This document shows, piece by piece, positions 42,425 to 52,732 of a DNA stretch of 60,423 nt (its first letter is position 1; every line of letters begins with the position of its first letter). Under the pieces are notes generated by a model. The model worked only from the letters and a program-made list of their open reading frames with translations, made no database searches and was not told where the DNA came from. The stretch is from an uncultured Lachnospiraceae bacterium (GTDB taxonomy: Bacteria; Bacillota; Clostridia; Lachnospirales; Lachnospiraceae), in the NCBI GenBank assembly GCA_945949085.1, contig CAMFDJ010000020.1, forward strand, positions 1 to 60,423, written 5' to 3'. The translations under genes and the position numbers were made by a program.

Positions 42425-45400
42425 GTCTCAGATTTGTTTTCGGCGGCAGCGGCAGCGGAAAAAGTACATTTGTATATGAGGAAATCATCCGTCGGTCTAT
42501 GGCTATGCCGGATCAGCAGTTCATTGTGATGGTGCCGGACCAGTTTACCATGTCGTCGCAGAAGGCACTTTGCAGTATGCATCCAAATGGAGGTATCATG
42601 AATATCGATGTGCAGAGCTTTTCCCGTCTGATCCATCGTGTTTCAGATGAGGTGGGGACACATCCGAGGACTTTGCTGGACGACACAGGAAAAAATCTGG
42701 TGCTTAGGAAGGTTTCCCTGCAGAAGGCAGAAAAGCTCGTCATGCTGGGCAAAAAATTGCGCAGACCAGGTTATATCCATGAAGTCAAATCCATGATTTC
42801 AGAGTTTTACCAGTATGCAATCTCTCCTCAGGATCTTACGCAGATGATCGAGTCTGCGCAGGACAAGGGGAGTCTGCAAGCGAAATTACAAGATTTAAAA
42901 ACACTGTATGAAGGCTTTCGGGAGTACATCAGTGAAAAATACATCACCACAGAGGAAGCGCTTGATGAGCTGTGCGGTCTGATTCCGAGGTCTGCCATGC
43001 TTGCGGGCTGTGAGATTGTATTTGATGGATTTACAGGGTTTACACCTGTGCAGTGTAAGGTGGTTTATGCGCTTCTTCAGGTGGCATCGCGTGTGACGAT
43101 CACACTCTGTGCGGACGGCAGAGAGGATATTCTGATCGTGGGGAATGAGCAGAAACTCTTTGCCCTTTCACAGCAGACCTACAGTAAGCTGTGTGCGTAT
43201 GCCGATCAGGAGAGAATTGAGGTGGAAGAAAATGTTTTCTTATCTGAAAAGCCTGTGCTTAGATATGCCGGGCAAGAGGAGCTTGCTTTTCTGGAATCGC
43301 ATCTTTTCCGGTTTCACGGCAAAACGTATGAGAAAATACCGCAGCATATCCGGATTTTTGAGGCGCAGTCACTTGGGAGTGAGTTGCAGCAGGTTTGCCT
43401 TACGATCAGAAGGCTGATTCGCAAGGAAGGTTACGGATATCGTGATATTGCAGTCGTGACAGGAGATTTGGAGCGGTATAGTCATATTGCGGCGCGCGAA
43501 TTTGAACGGTATCAGATACCTTACTTTATGGATCAGAACCGGAGTGTGACGTATCATCCCATGACGGAGTATCTGCTCGGTGCGCTGAATCTGCAGAAGA
43601 ATAGATTTTCTTATGAAAGTGTATTCCGCTTTCTGCGGTGTGGCATGACAGATATCACGATGGACGAGGCGGACCGGCTTGAGCTGTATGTCAGACGACT
43701 CGGCATACGGGGACGTACAAGCTATGAGCGGCGTTTTGTCAGGGGCGAGGAAGCTGCGCAGATGGAACCCATCCGGCAGAAGCTGATGGAGGAGCTTGCG
43801 CCGGTTCTTGGCAGCATGAAAACAGCGAAGGATTATGTCATGGCGCTGTACCGGCTTTCTGTATCCTCTCGGCTGCAGGAAAAGTGTATGGCGTTTTCCA
43901 GAGCATTTGAGGAGGAAGGAGACCTGTCGGCAGCAAAGGAATACGAAAAGATATATCCGGCCTGCATGGATTTGCTTGGCCAGATCTATGAACTGATCGG
44001 TGAGGATGAAGTGACGCTGGATGAGTTTATGGAAATCTTTGAGGCAGGCATTTCGGAGATTCGCATCGGTACGATTCCGCAGCATGTGGACCAGGTTGTG
44101 ATCGGAGATATCCAGCGGAGCAGGCTGGGCAATATCAAGGCACTTTTCTTTATCGGTGTCAACGATGGTGTGATCCCCGGCAAAGGCGGTGGCGGTGGTA
44201 TCCTGTCTGATATGGAGCGTGAATTCCTTTTGGGGACAGGAAGAGAGATGGCTCCTTCGCCCCGACAAAAGATATTTGAGCAGCGTCTCTATCTGTATCA
44301 GAATATGACAAGACCGACCGAAAGACTGTATGTATCCTATGCCAGAATGGATGGACAGGGCAGGCAGATTATGCCATCTTATCTGATTCATGAGCTCACC
44401 GGACTGTTTCCGAAGCTTTCCGTCAGGCGTGAGGAGTCCGTTTCCGAGGAAGAAGTCTGGGAGCAGATTGAGACAAAGCTGGACGGACTTGATGATTTTG
44501 CATCTCTGATGCGTGTGTTTATGAGTGGAGAGAGTGATGCGGATCCCCGGAGAGAGCAGAAAGTCAGAGAGTCACTGGCAGTGCTTGGCAAGGCGTATCA
44601 GGGAGATGTGCAGACTGACCGTTTGCTGGAAGCGGCTGCGCTGGCATATGAACCGGTGCGGCTTTCACAAAATGCTGTGAGGCTGTTATATGAGAGTAAC
44701 AAAAAGGGCAGTATCAGCCGTTTGGAGCAGTTTGCGGCTTGCGGATATGCGCATTTTCTCCGCTATGGTCTGGGAATTGTGCCGCAGAAAGAATATGAAT
44801 TCGAGGCTGTAGACTTTGGTACGGTCTACCATGCCGTCATAGATAATCTGTTTCGCATGCTCCGCAGCGATGGACGCATGCTGACAGAAGTGTCCATGCA
44901 GGAAATGGAACAGATGGTGGAGCAGGCTTTGGGTGAGGTCGCAAAGAGCTATGGGGATGTTGTATTATACAGCAGTGACAGGAATGTTTATCGCATCCGG
45001 CAGATGAAGCAGGTGCTTGTGCGCAGTATTCTGACGCTGCAGCATCAGTTAGCGAAGGGTAATTTTAAACCGGCGTATTTTGAAAAAAATTTTTCTATCA
45101 AAGGAGCATTTGAACTCATCGGGAAGGTCGACCGCGTCGACCTGTGCAAGTCAGAAGGCAAGACATATGTGAAGGTGATCGATTATAAATCCGGGACAAA
45201 AAACTATGACGAGAGTGAATTGTATTACGGTCTTTCCCTGCAGCTTCCGTTGTATCTGTACGCCATGGTCCGTGAGCTTTCGGGGAAAAATGCGGGGGAA
45301 GAAATTATTCCTGCCGCAATGCTGTATTATGGTCTGCACAATCCGCTCGTAAAAGAGGAGGAGGCTGACAGTGCGGACAGTCTGAAGGCGGCTGTGTATA

Positions 45401-45792
45401 AAAAAATGCGAATGGACGGCCTGACACTCGAGGAAGATGATGTTCTGCTTCGAATGGATGGGGAGCTTGGTACGGAAAATGAATCGGATGTGATCAAGGT
45501 AAAAAAGAACAGAAACGGTTCTTACAGCAAAACGTCCCAGATTGTGACGAGAGAAGAGATGGAGACCTGTCTTTCTTTTGCAGCGGAAAAAGCAGAGGCG
45601 CTCATGGAGGAGATCGTGGCTGGAAATATTGCGGTCAGTCCGGTGGCGCTCGAAGGCAGTCAGACGGATAGCTGCAGTTATTGTCCGTATGGGCAGATCT
45701 GCAGATTTGATCCACAGATAGCAGGGTATCAGAAGAAGGAATTGCCCAAAGTCACGATGGAAGAGATAAAGGAGGCGATGAAATGCAACTGA
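42421..45792 (+). CDS. addB: ATP-dependent helicase-nuclease subunit AddB
   Basis: 1123 residues, normal length. With AddA it resects double-strand breaks and recognises Chi. Walker A-like GGSGSGKST at residues 8-16; C-terminal nuclease with GKVDRVDLCKS near 901 and IDYKSGTKNYDES near 920, then LQLPLYLYAMV. The Fe-S cluster ligands are Cys in FAACGYAH near 772 and CSYCPYGQIC near 1084. The start overlaps the BFD-like gene and the end overlaps addA by ten bases, giving a tightly coupled operon. Confidence 0.96.
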   Translation: MSLRFVFGGSGSGKSTFVYEEIIRRSMAMPDQQFIVMVPDQFTMSSQKALCSMHPNGGIMNIDVQSFSRLIHRVSDEVGTHPRTLLDDTGKNLVLRKVSLQKAEKLVMLGKKLRRPGYIHEVKSMISEFYQYAISPQDLTQMIESAQDKGSLQAKLQDLKTLYEGFREYISEKYITTEEALDELCGLIPRSAMLAGCEIVFDGFTGFTPVQCKVVYALLQVASRVTITLCADGREDILIVGNEQKLFALSQQTYSKLCAYADQERIEVEENVFLSEKPVLRYAGQEELAFLESHLFRFHGKTYEKIPQHIRIFEAQSLGSELQQVCLTIRRLIRKEGYGYRDIAVVTGDLERYSHIAAREFERYQIPYFMDQNRSVTYHPMTEYLLGALNLQKNRFSYESVFRFLRCGMTDITMDEADRLELYVRRLGIRGRTSYERRFVRGEEAAQMEPIRQKLMEELAPVLGSMKTAKDYVMALYRLSVSSRLQEKCMAFSRAFEEEGDLSAAKEYEKIYPACMDLLGQIYELIGEDEVTLDEFMEIFEAGISEIRIGTIPQHVDQVVIGDIQRSRLGNIKALFFIGVNDGVIPGKGGGGGILSDMEREFLLGTGREMAPSPRQKIFEQRLYLYQNMTRPTERLYVSYARMDGQGRQIMPSYLIHELTGLFPKLSVRREESVSEEEVWEQIETKLDGLDDFASLMRVFMSGESDADPRREQKVRESLAVLGKAYQGDVQTDRLLEAAALAYEPVRLSQNAVRLLYESNKKGSISRLEQFAACGYAHFLRYGLGIVPQKEYEFEAVDFGTVYHAVIDNLFRMLRSDGRMLTEVSMQEMEQMVEQALGEVAKSYGDVVLYSSDRNVYRIRQMKQVLVRSILTLQHQLAKGNFKPAYFEKNFSIKGAFELIGKVDRVDLCKSEGKTYVKVIDYKSGTKNYDESELYYGLSLQLPLYLYAMVRELSGKNAGEEIIPAAMLYYGLHNPLVKEEEADSADSLKAAVYKKMRMDGLTLEEDDVLLRMDGELGTENESDVIKVKKNRNGSYSKTSQIVTREEMETCLSFAAEKAEALMEEIVAGNIAVSPVALEGSQTDSCSYCPYGQICRFDPQIAGYQKKELPKVTMEEIKEAMKCN

Positions 45793-48700
45793 CACAGGAT
45801 CAGCAGAAGGTTGTGGGGACGCGGAATGTGGATATTCTGGTATCGGCAGCGGCCGGCAGCGGAAAGACGGCAGTTCTTGTGCAGCGCATTCTCTCCCGTA
45901 TTACAGACCCTGAAAAGCCGGTAGATATCGACAGGATGCTGATTGTGACATTTACCAATGCGGCGGCAGCGGAGATGCGCGAGCGAATTCATGTTGCCAT
46001 TTTGGAGCGTCTTGCGCAAAATCCGCAGGATGAGAATCTGCAGAGACAGTCTTCACTGATCCACAATGCACAGATTACGACGATTGACAGCTTTTGCCTG
46101 TTTTTGCTGCGTAATCATTTCCAGGAAATCGGACTTGATCCGGGATTTCGCATTGCAGACCCGGGTGAGATCAAGCTTCTTGAGAAGGAAGCACTGGCAG
46201 AAACCATGGAATCATTTTATGCTAAAATAACGCAGGAGGATCAAAAGGGAGAAGAGGTGCAGGCATATATTGAATTTTGCGAAGCCTACGCACCTGACGG
46301 AAAAGACAGACAGATTGAACAGCTGGTCGAGCAGCTCTATCACTGCAGCATGGCACATCCATGGCCGGATGAGTGGTTTGCAAAGTGTAGGGAGGAGCTT
46401 GCGGATGCATCGAAAGATGCCCTCTGGCAGTCGCAGTGGATGCAGTTTTTGTGGGAGATAGCAAGGGCTGATCTGTCGGAGGCATTGGAAACTGCGGGCA
46501 GAGCATTGACAATTTGTAACGAGCCGGATGGTCCTTATATGTATGGGGAGAATGTGGAGCAGGACAGAAAACTGCTTTCATACGGACTGGATCTTTTACA
46601 GAAACCGCAGAGCAGAGATTCTTATGAGGAGATTCACAGATGGGTTACGCAGTGTCAGTTCAGTCGTCTTTCTGCCAAAAAAGATGATACTGTAAATGCC
46701 GATAAAAAAGAGGCGGTTAAGGGACTGCGTCAAAGCTATAAGGATGTAATCAAAAAACTGACGGAGGAGCTGTTTGCAAAGCCGGCGGAGGAAATCTTGC
46801 GCAGGGAAGAGCGTGCGGCATCGCTGCAGCGTGTGCTGATTGAACTGACAGAAGCTTATACGAAAGATTTAGCGCGCCGCAAGGAAGAGAAAAATCTGAT
46901 TGATTTTGCCGATGCAGAGCATATGGCACTCCGGGTTCTTTTGCAGGATGGGGAGCCGACGCAGACAGCGCTGGGATACAGGGATTATTTTGAGGAAGTG
47001 ATGATTGACGAATACCAGGATTCCAACATGGTGCAGGAAATCCTGCTCAGGGCGGTATCAAAGGAGTCTGCGGGCTGTCATGACAGGTTTATGGTTGGTG
47101 ATATGAAGCAGAGTATTTATAAGTTCCGCCTTGCAAGACCTGAGATCTTCATGGAAAAATATCAGGCATATCAGAAGGACACTGACGATCACACGCTGAT
47201 CTGCCTCAAGAAAAATTTCAGGAGCAGACCTGAGGTTCTGGAGAGCACGAATCTGCTGTTTGAAAAGATGATGCGGTCTGAGGTGGGCGGCATAGCGTAT
47301 GACAGCGAATCAGCGCTCTATCCGGGGGCGCAGTTCCCTGATGCGTCCGATGTGTCCAATATTTATCAGACAGAGCTTTGTCTCTATCAGAAGGACGGAG
47401 CGCGCTCTGCCGACAGCAGACGGGCAGAGGCACGCATGATCGCACAGCGGATCAAACAGCTCGTGGGCAGCTTCCCGATTGTGGATACCGCAAGGCAGAA
47501 ACAATGTAAAGAAGGAGATCCGGTTCCCATGCGGATGGCATCCTACCGGGATATCGTGATTCTGACGAGAAGCGAAAAGAATGTGGCAGACACCATCAGG
47601 AGTGTTCTTGCAAGTGAGGGGATTCCTGTGTATGTGACATCGCGGGAAGGGTACTTCTCGGCGCAGGAAATCAGTATGCTGATGGATTTTCTGCGTGTGC
47701 TCAATAACCCTTATGATGATATTGCAATGTGCAGCACGCTGCGATCAGTCTTTTTTGACATGGACAATGAAGAAATTGCCACGCTTGTCGCCGGCAGAGG
47801 CGACCGGACGATGTATGAATGTTTGAAAAACGCGGCGGCAGGGCAGGAGCCGGGTGCAATGGCAATTCTGAATACGATCCAAAAATATCGTAAGCTGGCA
47901 ATGGTTTGCAGTATGCCGCAGCTTGTCAGTCAAATCCTGCAGGATTATCAGTATATTGAGTATGTCTCTGCCATGCCTGCAGGGCAGCAGAGAAAAGCAA
48001 ATGTAGAGATGTTTGTGGAAAAGACGGTAGACTTCGAAAAGACAAGTATGCACGGATTATTCCACTTCATTCGCTATATGGAGCAGCTCAAAAAATACCA
48101 GGTGGATTTCGGTGAGGCTGCCACACTTTCAGAGGCGGCCGATGTGGTACGTATTATGACGATCCATAAGAGTAAGGGACTGGAATTCCCTATCTGTTTT
48201 GTGGCATGTCTGGATAAAAAATTCAACACAGAGGATCAGAAAAAACCGGTCCTGATGGACGCGGACTGGGGCATTGCCTCTGATGCCATTGATGTGGATA
48301 TAAGGCTGCGTGCCAAAACGTTAAAGAAAAGGCTGCTTGCGATCCGCGCAAAGCGCGAACTGGTGGGAGAGGAGCTGCGTGTTTTGTATGTTGCCATGAC
48401 CAGAGCCAGAGAAAAACTGATTCTCACGGGCTGCGTGGATGAAGTGGCGGAAAAACTGCCCGGGTATCAGCAGATGGCAGGCGGCGCTGCAAAGGCACCG
48501 GTCAGAATGATCGCTGCTGCAAACAGTATGCTGGATTTTGCGCTGATTGCCTATGCAATGGAGGAGTCCGGCTCATTTGCGATGCTCAGGGAAGTGACAA
48601 AAGCGGATCTTGTGCTTACTACCGCAGGGGAACAGATCAGTGCTGGGCAAAGGCAAGATATGTTAGAGGCGCTCTGTCATGGAGCGGAGTTGCCGGATGA

Positions 48701-49442
48701 GGCCAGTGAGCAGATGCAGGAAGCTTGTAAGGATCTGACACAAAAATTTGCATTCCGATATCCGTATGAAAATCTGGAGGGTCTGTACACAAAGACCAGC
48801 GTGTCCGAACTGAAAAGGGCTGCTATGGAGGATGCGGGTATGCATCCGGCTTTCGAAACAGATGATAAGGAAGAAGCATATATCCCGGCATTCATGCAGG
48901 AGGAGAAGGTGCAGAGCGGAACGCAGTATGGAAGTGCGATGCATCGTTTTTTAGAACTGCTGGATTTCGCAAAATATGCAGCAGTTTCTGTTACTACCGG
49001 AGAACTGGAAAGTGATCTTGAGGCTTTTGGACAGGCGGAAAGGATTTTGCCCGAGTATGCGGATGTGATATCCGTTCCGAAGATTGCAGCGTTTTTACAA
49101 TCAGACGCGGCAGAGAGGATGATGCGCGCGGCAAGTGAAGGGAAATTGCGCAAAGAACAACCATTTGTACTTTCCTTGCCGGCATGCAGACTAAACGGGC
49201 AATTTCCGGATGAGGAGCAGGTATTGATTCAGGGAATCATTGATGTATACTGGGAAGAAGAGGACGGAATTGTCATTTTGGATTATAAGACGGACCGCGT
49301 AAAGACGATGGAAGAATTGTATCAAAGATATGCGGCGCAGCTTGACTACTATGAGGAGGCTGTGACAAGGATTACAGGAAGACCTGTGAAAGAAAAAATC
49401 CTTTATTCTTTTGCACTGCAGGAAGTATATGGCTGGAAATAA
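45783..49442 (+). CDS. addA: ATP-dependent helicase-nuclease subunit AddA
   Basis: 1219 residues. UvrD-like 3'-5' helicase plus RecB-type nuclease. Walker A AAAGSGKT at residues 22-29; DEYQDSN (motif II) near 406; motif III/IV region MVGDMKQSIYKFR near 437; MTIHKSKGLEFP near 789 and VAMTRAREKL near 869; nuclease GIIDVYWEEEDGIVILDYKT near 1152. The start at 45783 lies within the last codons of addB. Together they form the RecBCD equivalent of Firmicutes. Confidence 0.97.
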   Translation: MQLTQDQQKVVGTRNVDILVSAAAGSGKTAVLVQRILSRITDPEKPVDIDRMLIVTFTNAAAAEMRERIHVAILERLAQNPQDENLQRQSSLIHNAQITTIDSFCLFLLRNHFQEIGLDPGFRIADPGEIKLLEKEALAETMESFYAKITQEDQKGEEVQAYIEFCEAYAPDGKDRQIEQLVEQLYHCSMAHPWPDEWFAKCREELADASKDALWQSQWMQFLWEIARADLSEALETAGRALTICNEPDGPYMYGENVEQDRKLLSYGLDLLQKPQSRDSYEEIHRWVTQCQFSRLSAKKDDTVNADKKEAVKGLRQSYKDVIKKLTEELFAKPAEEILRREERAASLQRVLIELTEAYTKDLARRKEEKNLIDFADAEHMALRVLLQDGEPTQTALGYRDYFEEVMIDEYQDSNMVQEILLRAVSKESAGCHDRFMVGDMKQSIYKFRLARPEIFMEKYQAYQKDTDDHTLICLKKNFRSRPEVLESTNLLFEKMMRSEVGGIAYDSESALYPGAQFPDASDVSNIYQTELCLYQKDGARSADSRRAEARMIAQRIKQLVGSFPIVDTARQKQCKEGDPVPMRMASYRDIVILTRSEKNVADTIRSVLASEGIPVYVTSREGYFSAQEISMLMDFLRVLNNPYDDIAMCSTLRSVFFDMDNEEIATLVAGRGDRTMYECLKNAAAGQEPGAMAILNTIQKYRKLAMVCSMPQLVSQILQDYQYIEYVSAMPAGQQRKANVEMFVEKTVDFEKTSMHGLFHFIRYMEQLKKYQVDFGEAATLSEAADVVRIMTIHKSKGLEFPICFVACLDKKFNTEDQKKPVLMDADWGIASDAIDVDIRLRAKTLKKRLLAIRAKRELVGEELRVLYVAMTRAREKLILTGCVDEVAEKLPGYQQMAGGAAKAPVRMIAAANSMLDFALIAYAMEESGSFAMLREVTKADLVLTTAGEQISAGQRQDMLEALCHGAELPDEASEQMQEACKDLTQKFAFRYPYENLEGLYTKTSVSELKRAAMEDAGMHPAFETDDKEEAYIPAFMQEEKVQSGTQYGSAMHRFLELLDFAKYAAVSVTTGELESDLEAFGQAERILPEYADVISVPKIAAFLQSDAAERMMRAASEGKLRKEQPFVLSLPACRLNGQFPDEEQVLIQGIIDVYWEEEDGIVILDYKTDRVKTMEELYQRYAAQLDYYEEAVTRITGRPVKEKILYSFALQEVYGWK

Positions 49443-49515
49443 CGCGACGATCAGGAATGGCAAAAAATACCTTTTGATCCTGACATCTTGCATAGAAGGA
49501 AAATAACAGAATTGA

Positions 49516-50373
49516 ATGGGAAGGAAAGCGGTAACAGTTATGGAAGAGATAAAATGCGCAGGAAAATGCAGACAGGAAGAGCAGGAGCACGTGGTAGACA
49601 GACAAAAGGTGCGAGGGCTGTTTGCCTCATTTGTGTCAGATTTTGATGCGACAGATGGAAAAATCAAATTGAAAATCGATCATACCTACAGGGTTGCAGC
49701 TTTTTGTGACAGGATTGCGGACAGCCTTTTACTGACCGGCGCAGATAAGGATATCGCATGGCTTTTGGGAATGCTGCACGACATTGGCAGATTCAAGCAG
49801 ATCAGGGAATATGGTACCTTTGACGATTCTGTTTCCATCGATCATGCGCTTGCATCTGTGCAGGTATTGTTTGACGAAGGAAATATCAGAAGCTTTATTG
49901 AGACTGAGAAATATGATGAGATCATCTATATGGCGATCCGCCAGCATAATACCTTCCGTCTGCCGGAGAACCTTTCGCCTCGCAACCGGATGTTCTGTGA
50001 TTTGATCCGCGATGCGGACAAGATAGATATCTTCAGGGTAAACACGGAGATCCCGCTGACTGTGATCTATGGGCAGCAGGCAGAGAATGCGCCTTTTGAG
50101 GAAGTGTCTAAGGAAGTGCTGGAGGATTATATGCAGAGGCACTGCGTGCTCAGAAGCAAAAAGAAAAATGCAGTCGATCATGTGGCGGGACATGCTTCTT
50201 TGGCATTTGAACTGGTCTATCCGATCAGCCTGCAGATTGCGTGTGAGCAAGGGTATTTAAAAAAACTGCTGCAATATCCCACGCAAAATGCAGTGACAGA
50301 GCAGCAGTTTGAAAAAATGCGCCTGGTGATGCAGGATTATTGCAGGGACCGCGGCGCACAGTTGCATTTTTAG
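49516..50373 (+). CDS. HD-domain phosphohydrolase
   Basis: 285 residues. The HD metal site is visible in IDHTYRVAAF near residue 58, MLHDIGRFKQ near 87 and RDADKIDIFR near 172. Members hydrolyse nucleotides or related phosphates; the substrate is unknown. An ATG at 49540 in the same frame is an alternative start; neither has an ideally spaced ribosome site. It follows addA by 73 bases and converges with the glycosyltransferase gene leaving only four bases between stops. Confidence 0.82.
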   Translation: MGRKAVTVMEEIKCAGKCRQEEQEHVVDRQKVRGLFASFVSDFDATDGKIKLKIDHTYRVAAFCDRIADSLLLTGADKDIAWLLGMLHDIGRFKQIREYGTFDDSVSIDHALASVQVLFDEGNIRSFIETEKYDEIIYMAIRQHNTFRLPENLSPRNRMFCDLIRDADKIDIFRVNTEIPLTVIYGQQAENAPFEEVSKEVLEDYMQRHCVLRSKKKNAVDHVAGHASLAFELVYPISLQIACEQGYLKKLLQYPTQNAVTEQQFEKMRLVMQDYCRDRGAQLHF

Positions 50374-50377
50374 GGGG

Positions 50378-51397
50378 TTATTCGCTGCCTGCCTCCTCGT
50401 ATCTGGAGCGGAAGAAATCACTCTGTTTTTGATCGCCCATTGCCAGGTAGCACTGCGCCAGATTTTGGTAGGAAAGCTTCCCGGCAGACAGCTGCAGCAG
50501 CGGTGAAGTGGTTTCGGCTGCCGCATAGTACCAGATGACTGCTTCACCAAAATCACCGGCAGCTTCATAAAAGAGTCCGAGTTCGCGGCATATTTCACTG
50601 CCGGCATCCCGTTCGCTTGTCAGAGCTTTGGTGGTATATTTAAAAAATCTGGTGACATCTCCTTTTAAGCGATATGCTCTTGCAAGGACGCAATAGGCCT
50701 CCATTTTCCTTTCGTCTTCTGTGTCTGCAGAATCGGCTTCCTCTTCAAAATAAGGGATGGCATTAATAAAGTCTGTCTTTTCGCCGGCAATCAGAAGCTC
50801 CTTGGCATAGAGTGTATGGAGCTTATCTGACAACCGGATCCCGTCTTTGCACATCTTTTCGAAAGCCTGCAGATCTCTGGAGGCATGCAGACCTGTTGGT
50901 CTGTGCTGTATTTCAATATCGCTGTCATAGATGATGGGAGACAGCTGAACCGTCTCATGGATTGGATTGATCCAGGTGAAGGTGCGGAGACGTTTGAACA
51001 ATTTGGGGCGGTATTCCCTGTCATAATTATAGATGGTATTGAAGGAAAGCTGGTTGCAGTAGTACATCTGCACAATATCAATCTCAGGGAGGAGTCCTTG
51101 TTTTAACAGCCGGAATTTGCTTCGGTTTTCATCATCCATGACTTCGTCTGCATCTGCGCAGTAAATGTAGTCTTTTGTGGCTTTTGCAAAAGAATAGTTG
51201 CGCGCATCGGCAAAATTTCCCGCCCATGCATAATCAAAAACGAGATCGGTATAGGAGCTTGCAATTTCGCGCGTGGCATCTGTGGATCCTGTGTCCACAA
51301 TAATGATTTCATCCATCAGATCGGCAATGGAATCCAGGCATCTGCGCAGTATTTTTTCTTCGTTTTTTACAATCATACAGAGACTTACGGTAATCAT
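50378..51397 (-). CDS. Family 2 glycosyltransferase with C-terminal TPR-like helices
   Basis: 339 residues. The GT-A domain begins VSLCMIVKNEEKILRRCLDS, with IIIVDTGSTDATREI and the metal-binding YCADADEVMDDE near residue 94. A helical C-terminal half (about 190-335) has TPR-like periodicity (YCVLARAYRLKGD, LGLFYEAAGDFGEA, LAQCYLAMGDQ). This resembles SunS-type and related cytosolic glycosyltransferases. The start at 51397 gives the family N terminus; AGGAGGG lies about 12 bases upstream. Acceptor unknown. Confidence 0.85.
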   Translation of the reverse strand: MITVSLCMIVKNEEKILRRCLDSIADLMDEIIIVDTGSTDATREIASSYTDLVFDYAWAGNFADARNYSFAKATKDYIYCADADEVMDDENRSKFRLLKQGLLPEIDIVQMYYCNQLSFNTIYNYDREYRPKLFKRLRTFTWINPIHETVQLSPIIYDSDIEIQHRPTGLHASRDLQAFEKMCKDGIRLSDKLHTLYAKELLIAGEKTDFINAIPYFEEEADSADTEDERKMEAYCVLARAYRLKGDVTRFFKYTTKALTSERDAGSEICRELGLFYEAAGDFGEAVIWYYAAAETTSPLLQLSAGKLSYQNLAQCYLAMGDQKQSDFFRSRYEEAGSE

Positions 51398-51700
51398 TTC
51401 TATTTCATCCCTCCTAAACACCTAAAATGTAATCTATATACTATTTTTATTATCCTGGCTCCGGGAAAAGGTATGTGATTTCATCATAGCATAAAATACT
51501 TTCTTTTGCAGATTATTTTGTGTTACAGAGAAACATTTTGTCTGCACAGCTCATTGTTGAAAAATATTCAACTTACAAATGAAAAGTTTTCATATTTTCG
51601 CTTTCCAATTTAAAAATGCTGATATATAATGGGAAAAGCGGATTAAGCAAAAAAGCGACAAAAAAACAGCCCGTCAGAGGCTGGGTGAGGAGAATAAAAA
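51398..51700 (+). promoter_or_regulatory. Divergent intergenic region with por promoter and inverted repeat
   Basis: An AT-rich region of 303 bases. GTTGAA (51556-51561) and TTCAAC (51567-51572) form a perfect inverted repeat around AAATA. A TATAAT at 51625-51630 with a weak TTTCCA at 51602-51607 is the likely por promoter. A small AGCC/GGCT hairpin lies near 51669-51683, close to the GGAG ribosome site. The inverted repeat is a candidate site for the LysR regulator at the end of the operon. Confidence 0.45.
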
Positions 51701-52306
51701 ATGAGCAATGGATTAGAAATCAGATGGCATGGAAGAGGCGGACAGGGGGCTAAGACAGCAGCGCTCCTTTTGGCGGATGTGGCATTTCAGACAGGTGCTT
51801 TTGTGCAAGGTTTTCCGGAATACGGTCCGGAGCGTATGGGCGCACCGATCACAGCATATAACAGAATCAGCTACAAGCCGATCCGCGTCCATTCCAATAT
51901 CTATACACCTGATATGGTTATGGTAGTGGATGAAACGCTGCTGGAGTCTGTTGATGTAACAGCCGGTTTGAAGAAAGATGGTGCAATCATCATCAATTCT
52001 GAGCGTTCAAAGGAAGAAATCCTGCCATATCTGAAGGGCTATCAGGGAAGCGTCTATGTGATCGATGCCAGAGCAATCTCACAGCAGACGCTCGGTAAGA
52101 ATTTTCCGAATTCTCCCATGCTTGCTGCAGCAGTGGCAGTCAGCGGTGTGATGGAGCGCGAGGCATTTTTAAAGGAAATGAGAGCATCTTATGCACATAA
52201 GTTTGCCAAGAAGCCTGAGGTGATCGAGGGAAATATGAAAGCGCTTGAGATGACCTGGGATGCGCTCTCCGAAGAACTGAAGGACGCAGAGAAACTGATT
52301 GCCTAA
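51701..52306 (+). CDS. porC: 2-oxoacid:ferredoxin oxidoreductase gamma subunit
   Basis: 201 residues. Gamma subunit of the four-subunit pyruvate (or 2-oxoisovalerate) ferredoxin oxidoreductase, which makes acyl-CoA and CO2 while reducing ferredoxin. The N terminus IRWHGRGGQGAKTAALLLAD and GFPEYGPERMGAPI are invariant family motifs. GAGGAG lies upstream of the ATG. It heads porCDAB. The gap to porD is 123 bases with no evident signals. Confidence 0.93.
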   Translation: MSNGLEIRWHGRGGQGAKTAALLLADVAFQTGAFVQGFPEYGPERMGAPITAYNRISYKPIRVHSNIYTPDMVMVVDETLLESVDVTAGLKKDGAIIINSERSKEEILPYLKGYQGSVYVIDARAISQQTLGKNFPNSPMLAAAVAVSGVMEREAFLKEMRASYAHKFAKKPEVIEGNMKALEMTWDALSEELKDAEKLIA

Positions 52307-52429
52307 AGCGAATATGCTTCCATATAGGATGTATCGGCATGACGTGCGCAAAATGACCGGTCAAGAAATGAAAGTATTTGCACCGGACGCTGAAAAGCGG
52401 ATGCACAATTGACATGAGAGAGGAACAAG

Positions 52430-52732
52430 ATGAGAACAGATGTGACAAAGATTCATGAAAATACACCACATCAGGAATTGACGGAAGGTCTGATGATGTT
52501 TGCGGGTGGGACTTCCAAACACTTTTGCACAGGTGAATGGAGGACCAGTACGCCGGTTTTTATCGAGGAAAAATGTAAACAGTGCCTGCTCTGCACACCG
52601 GTATGTCCGGATAGTGCGATCCCGGTCAGGGATTCGCGGCGGGCAGATTTTGATTATGATCATTGCAAAGGCTGCGGCATTTGCGCAAAAGTCTGCCCTT
52701 TTGGTGCAATTGAGATGAAGGAGGGCAGATAA
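52430..52732 (+). CDS. porD: 2-oxoacid:ferredoxin oxidoreductase delta subunit
   Basis: 100 residues. Two 4Fe-4S clusters, CKQCLLCTPVCP near residue 44 and CKGCGICAKVCP near 82, pass electrons to external ferredoxin. GAGGAAC precedes the ATG. The alpha-subunit gene begins directly after its stop codon (TAAATG), so the two are coupled. Confidence 0.94.
   Translation: MRTDVTKIHENTPHQELTEGLMMFAGGTSKHFCTGEWRTSTPVFIEEKCKQCLLCTPVCPDSAIPVRDSRRADFDYDHCKGCGICAKVCPFGAIEMKEGR

Noticed and set aside
43369..44391. 340-codon minus-strand open frame inside addB
   Set aside because: It is antisense to a clear addB coding region, with Cys/His/Arg-rich composition typical of shadow frames.
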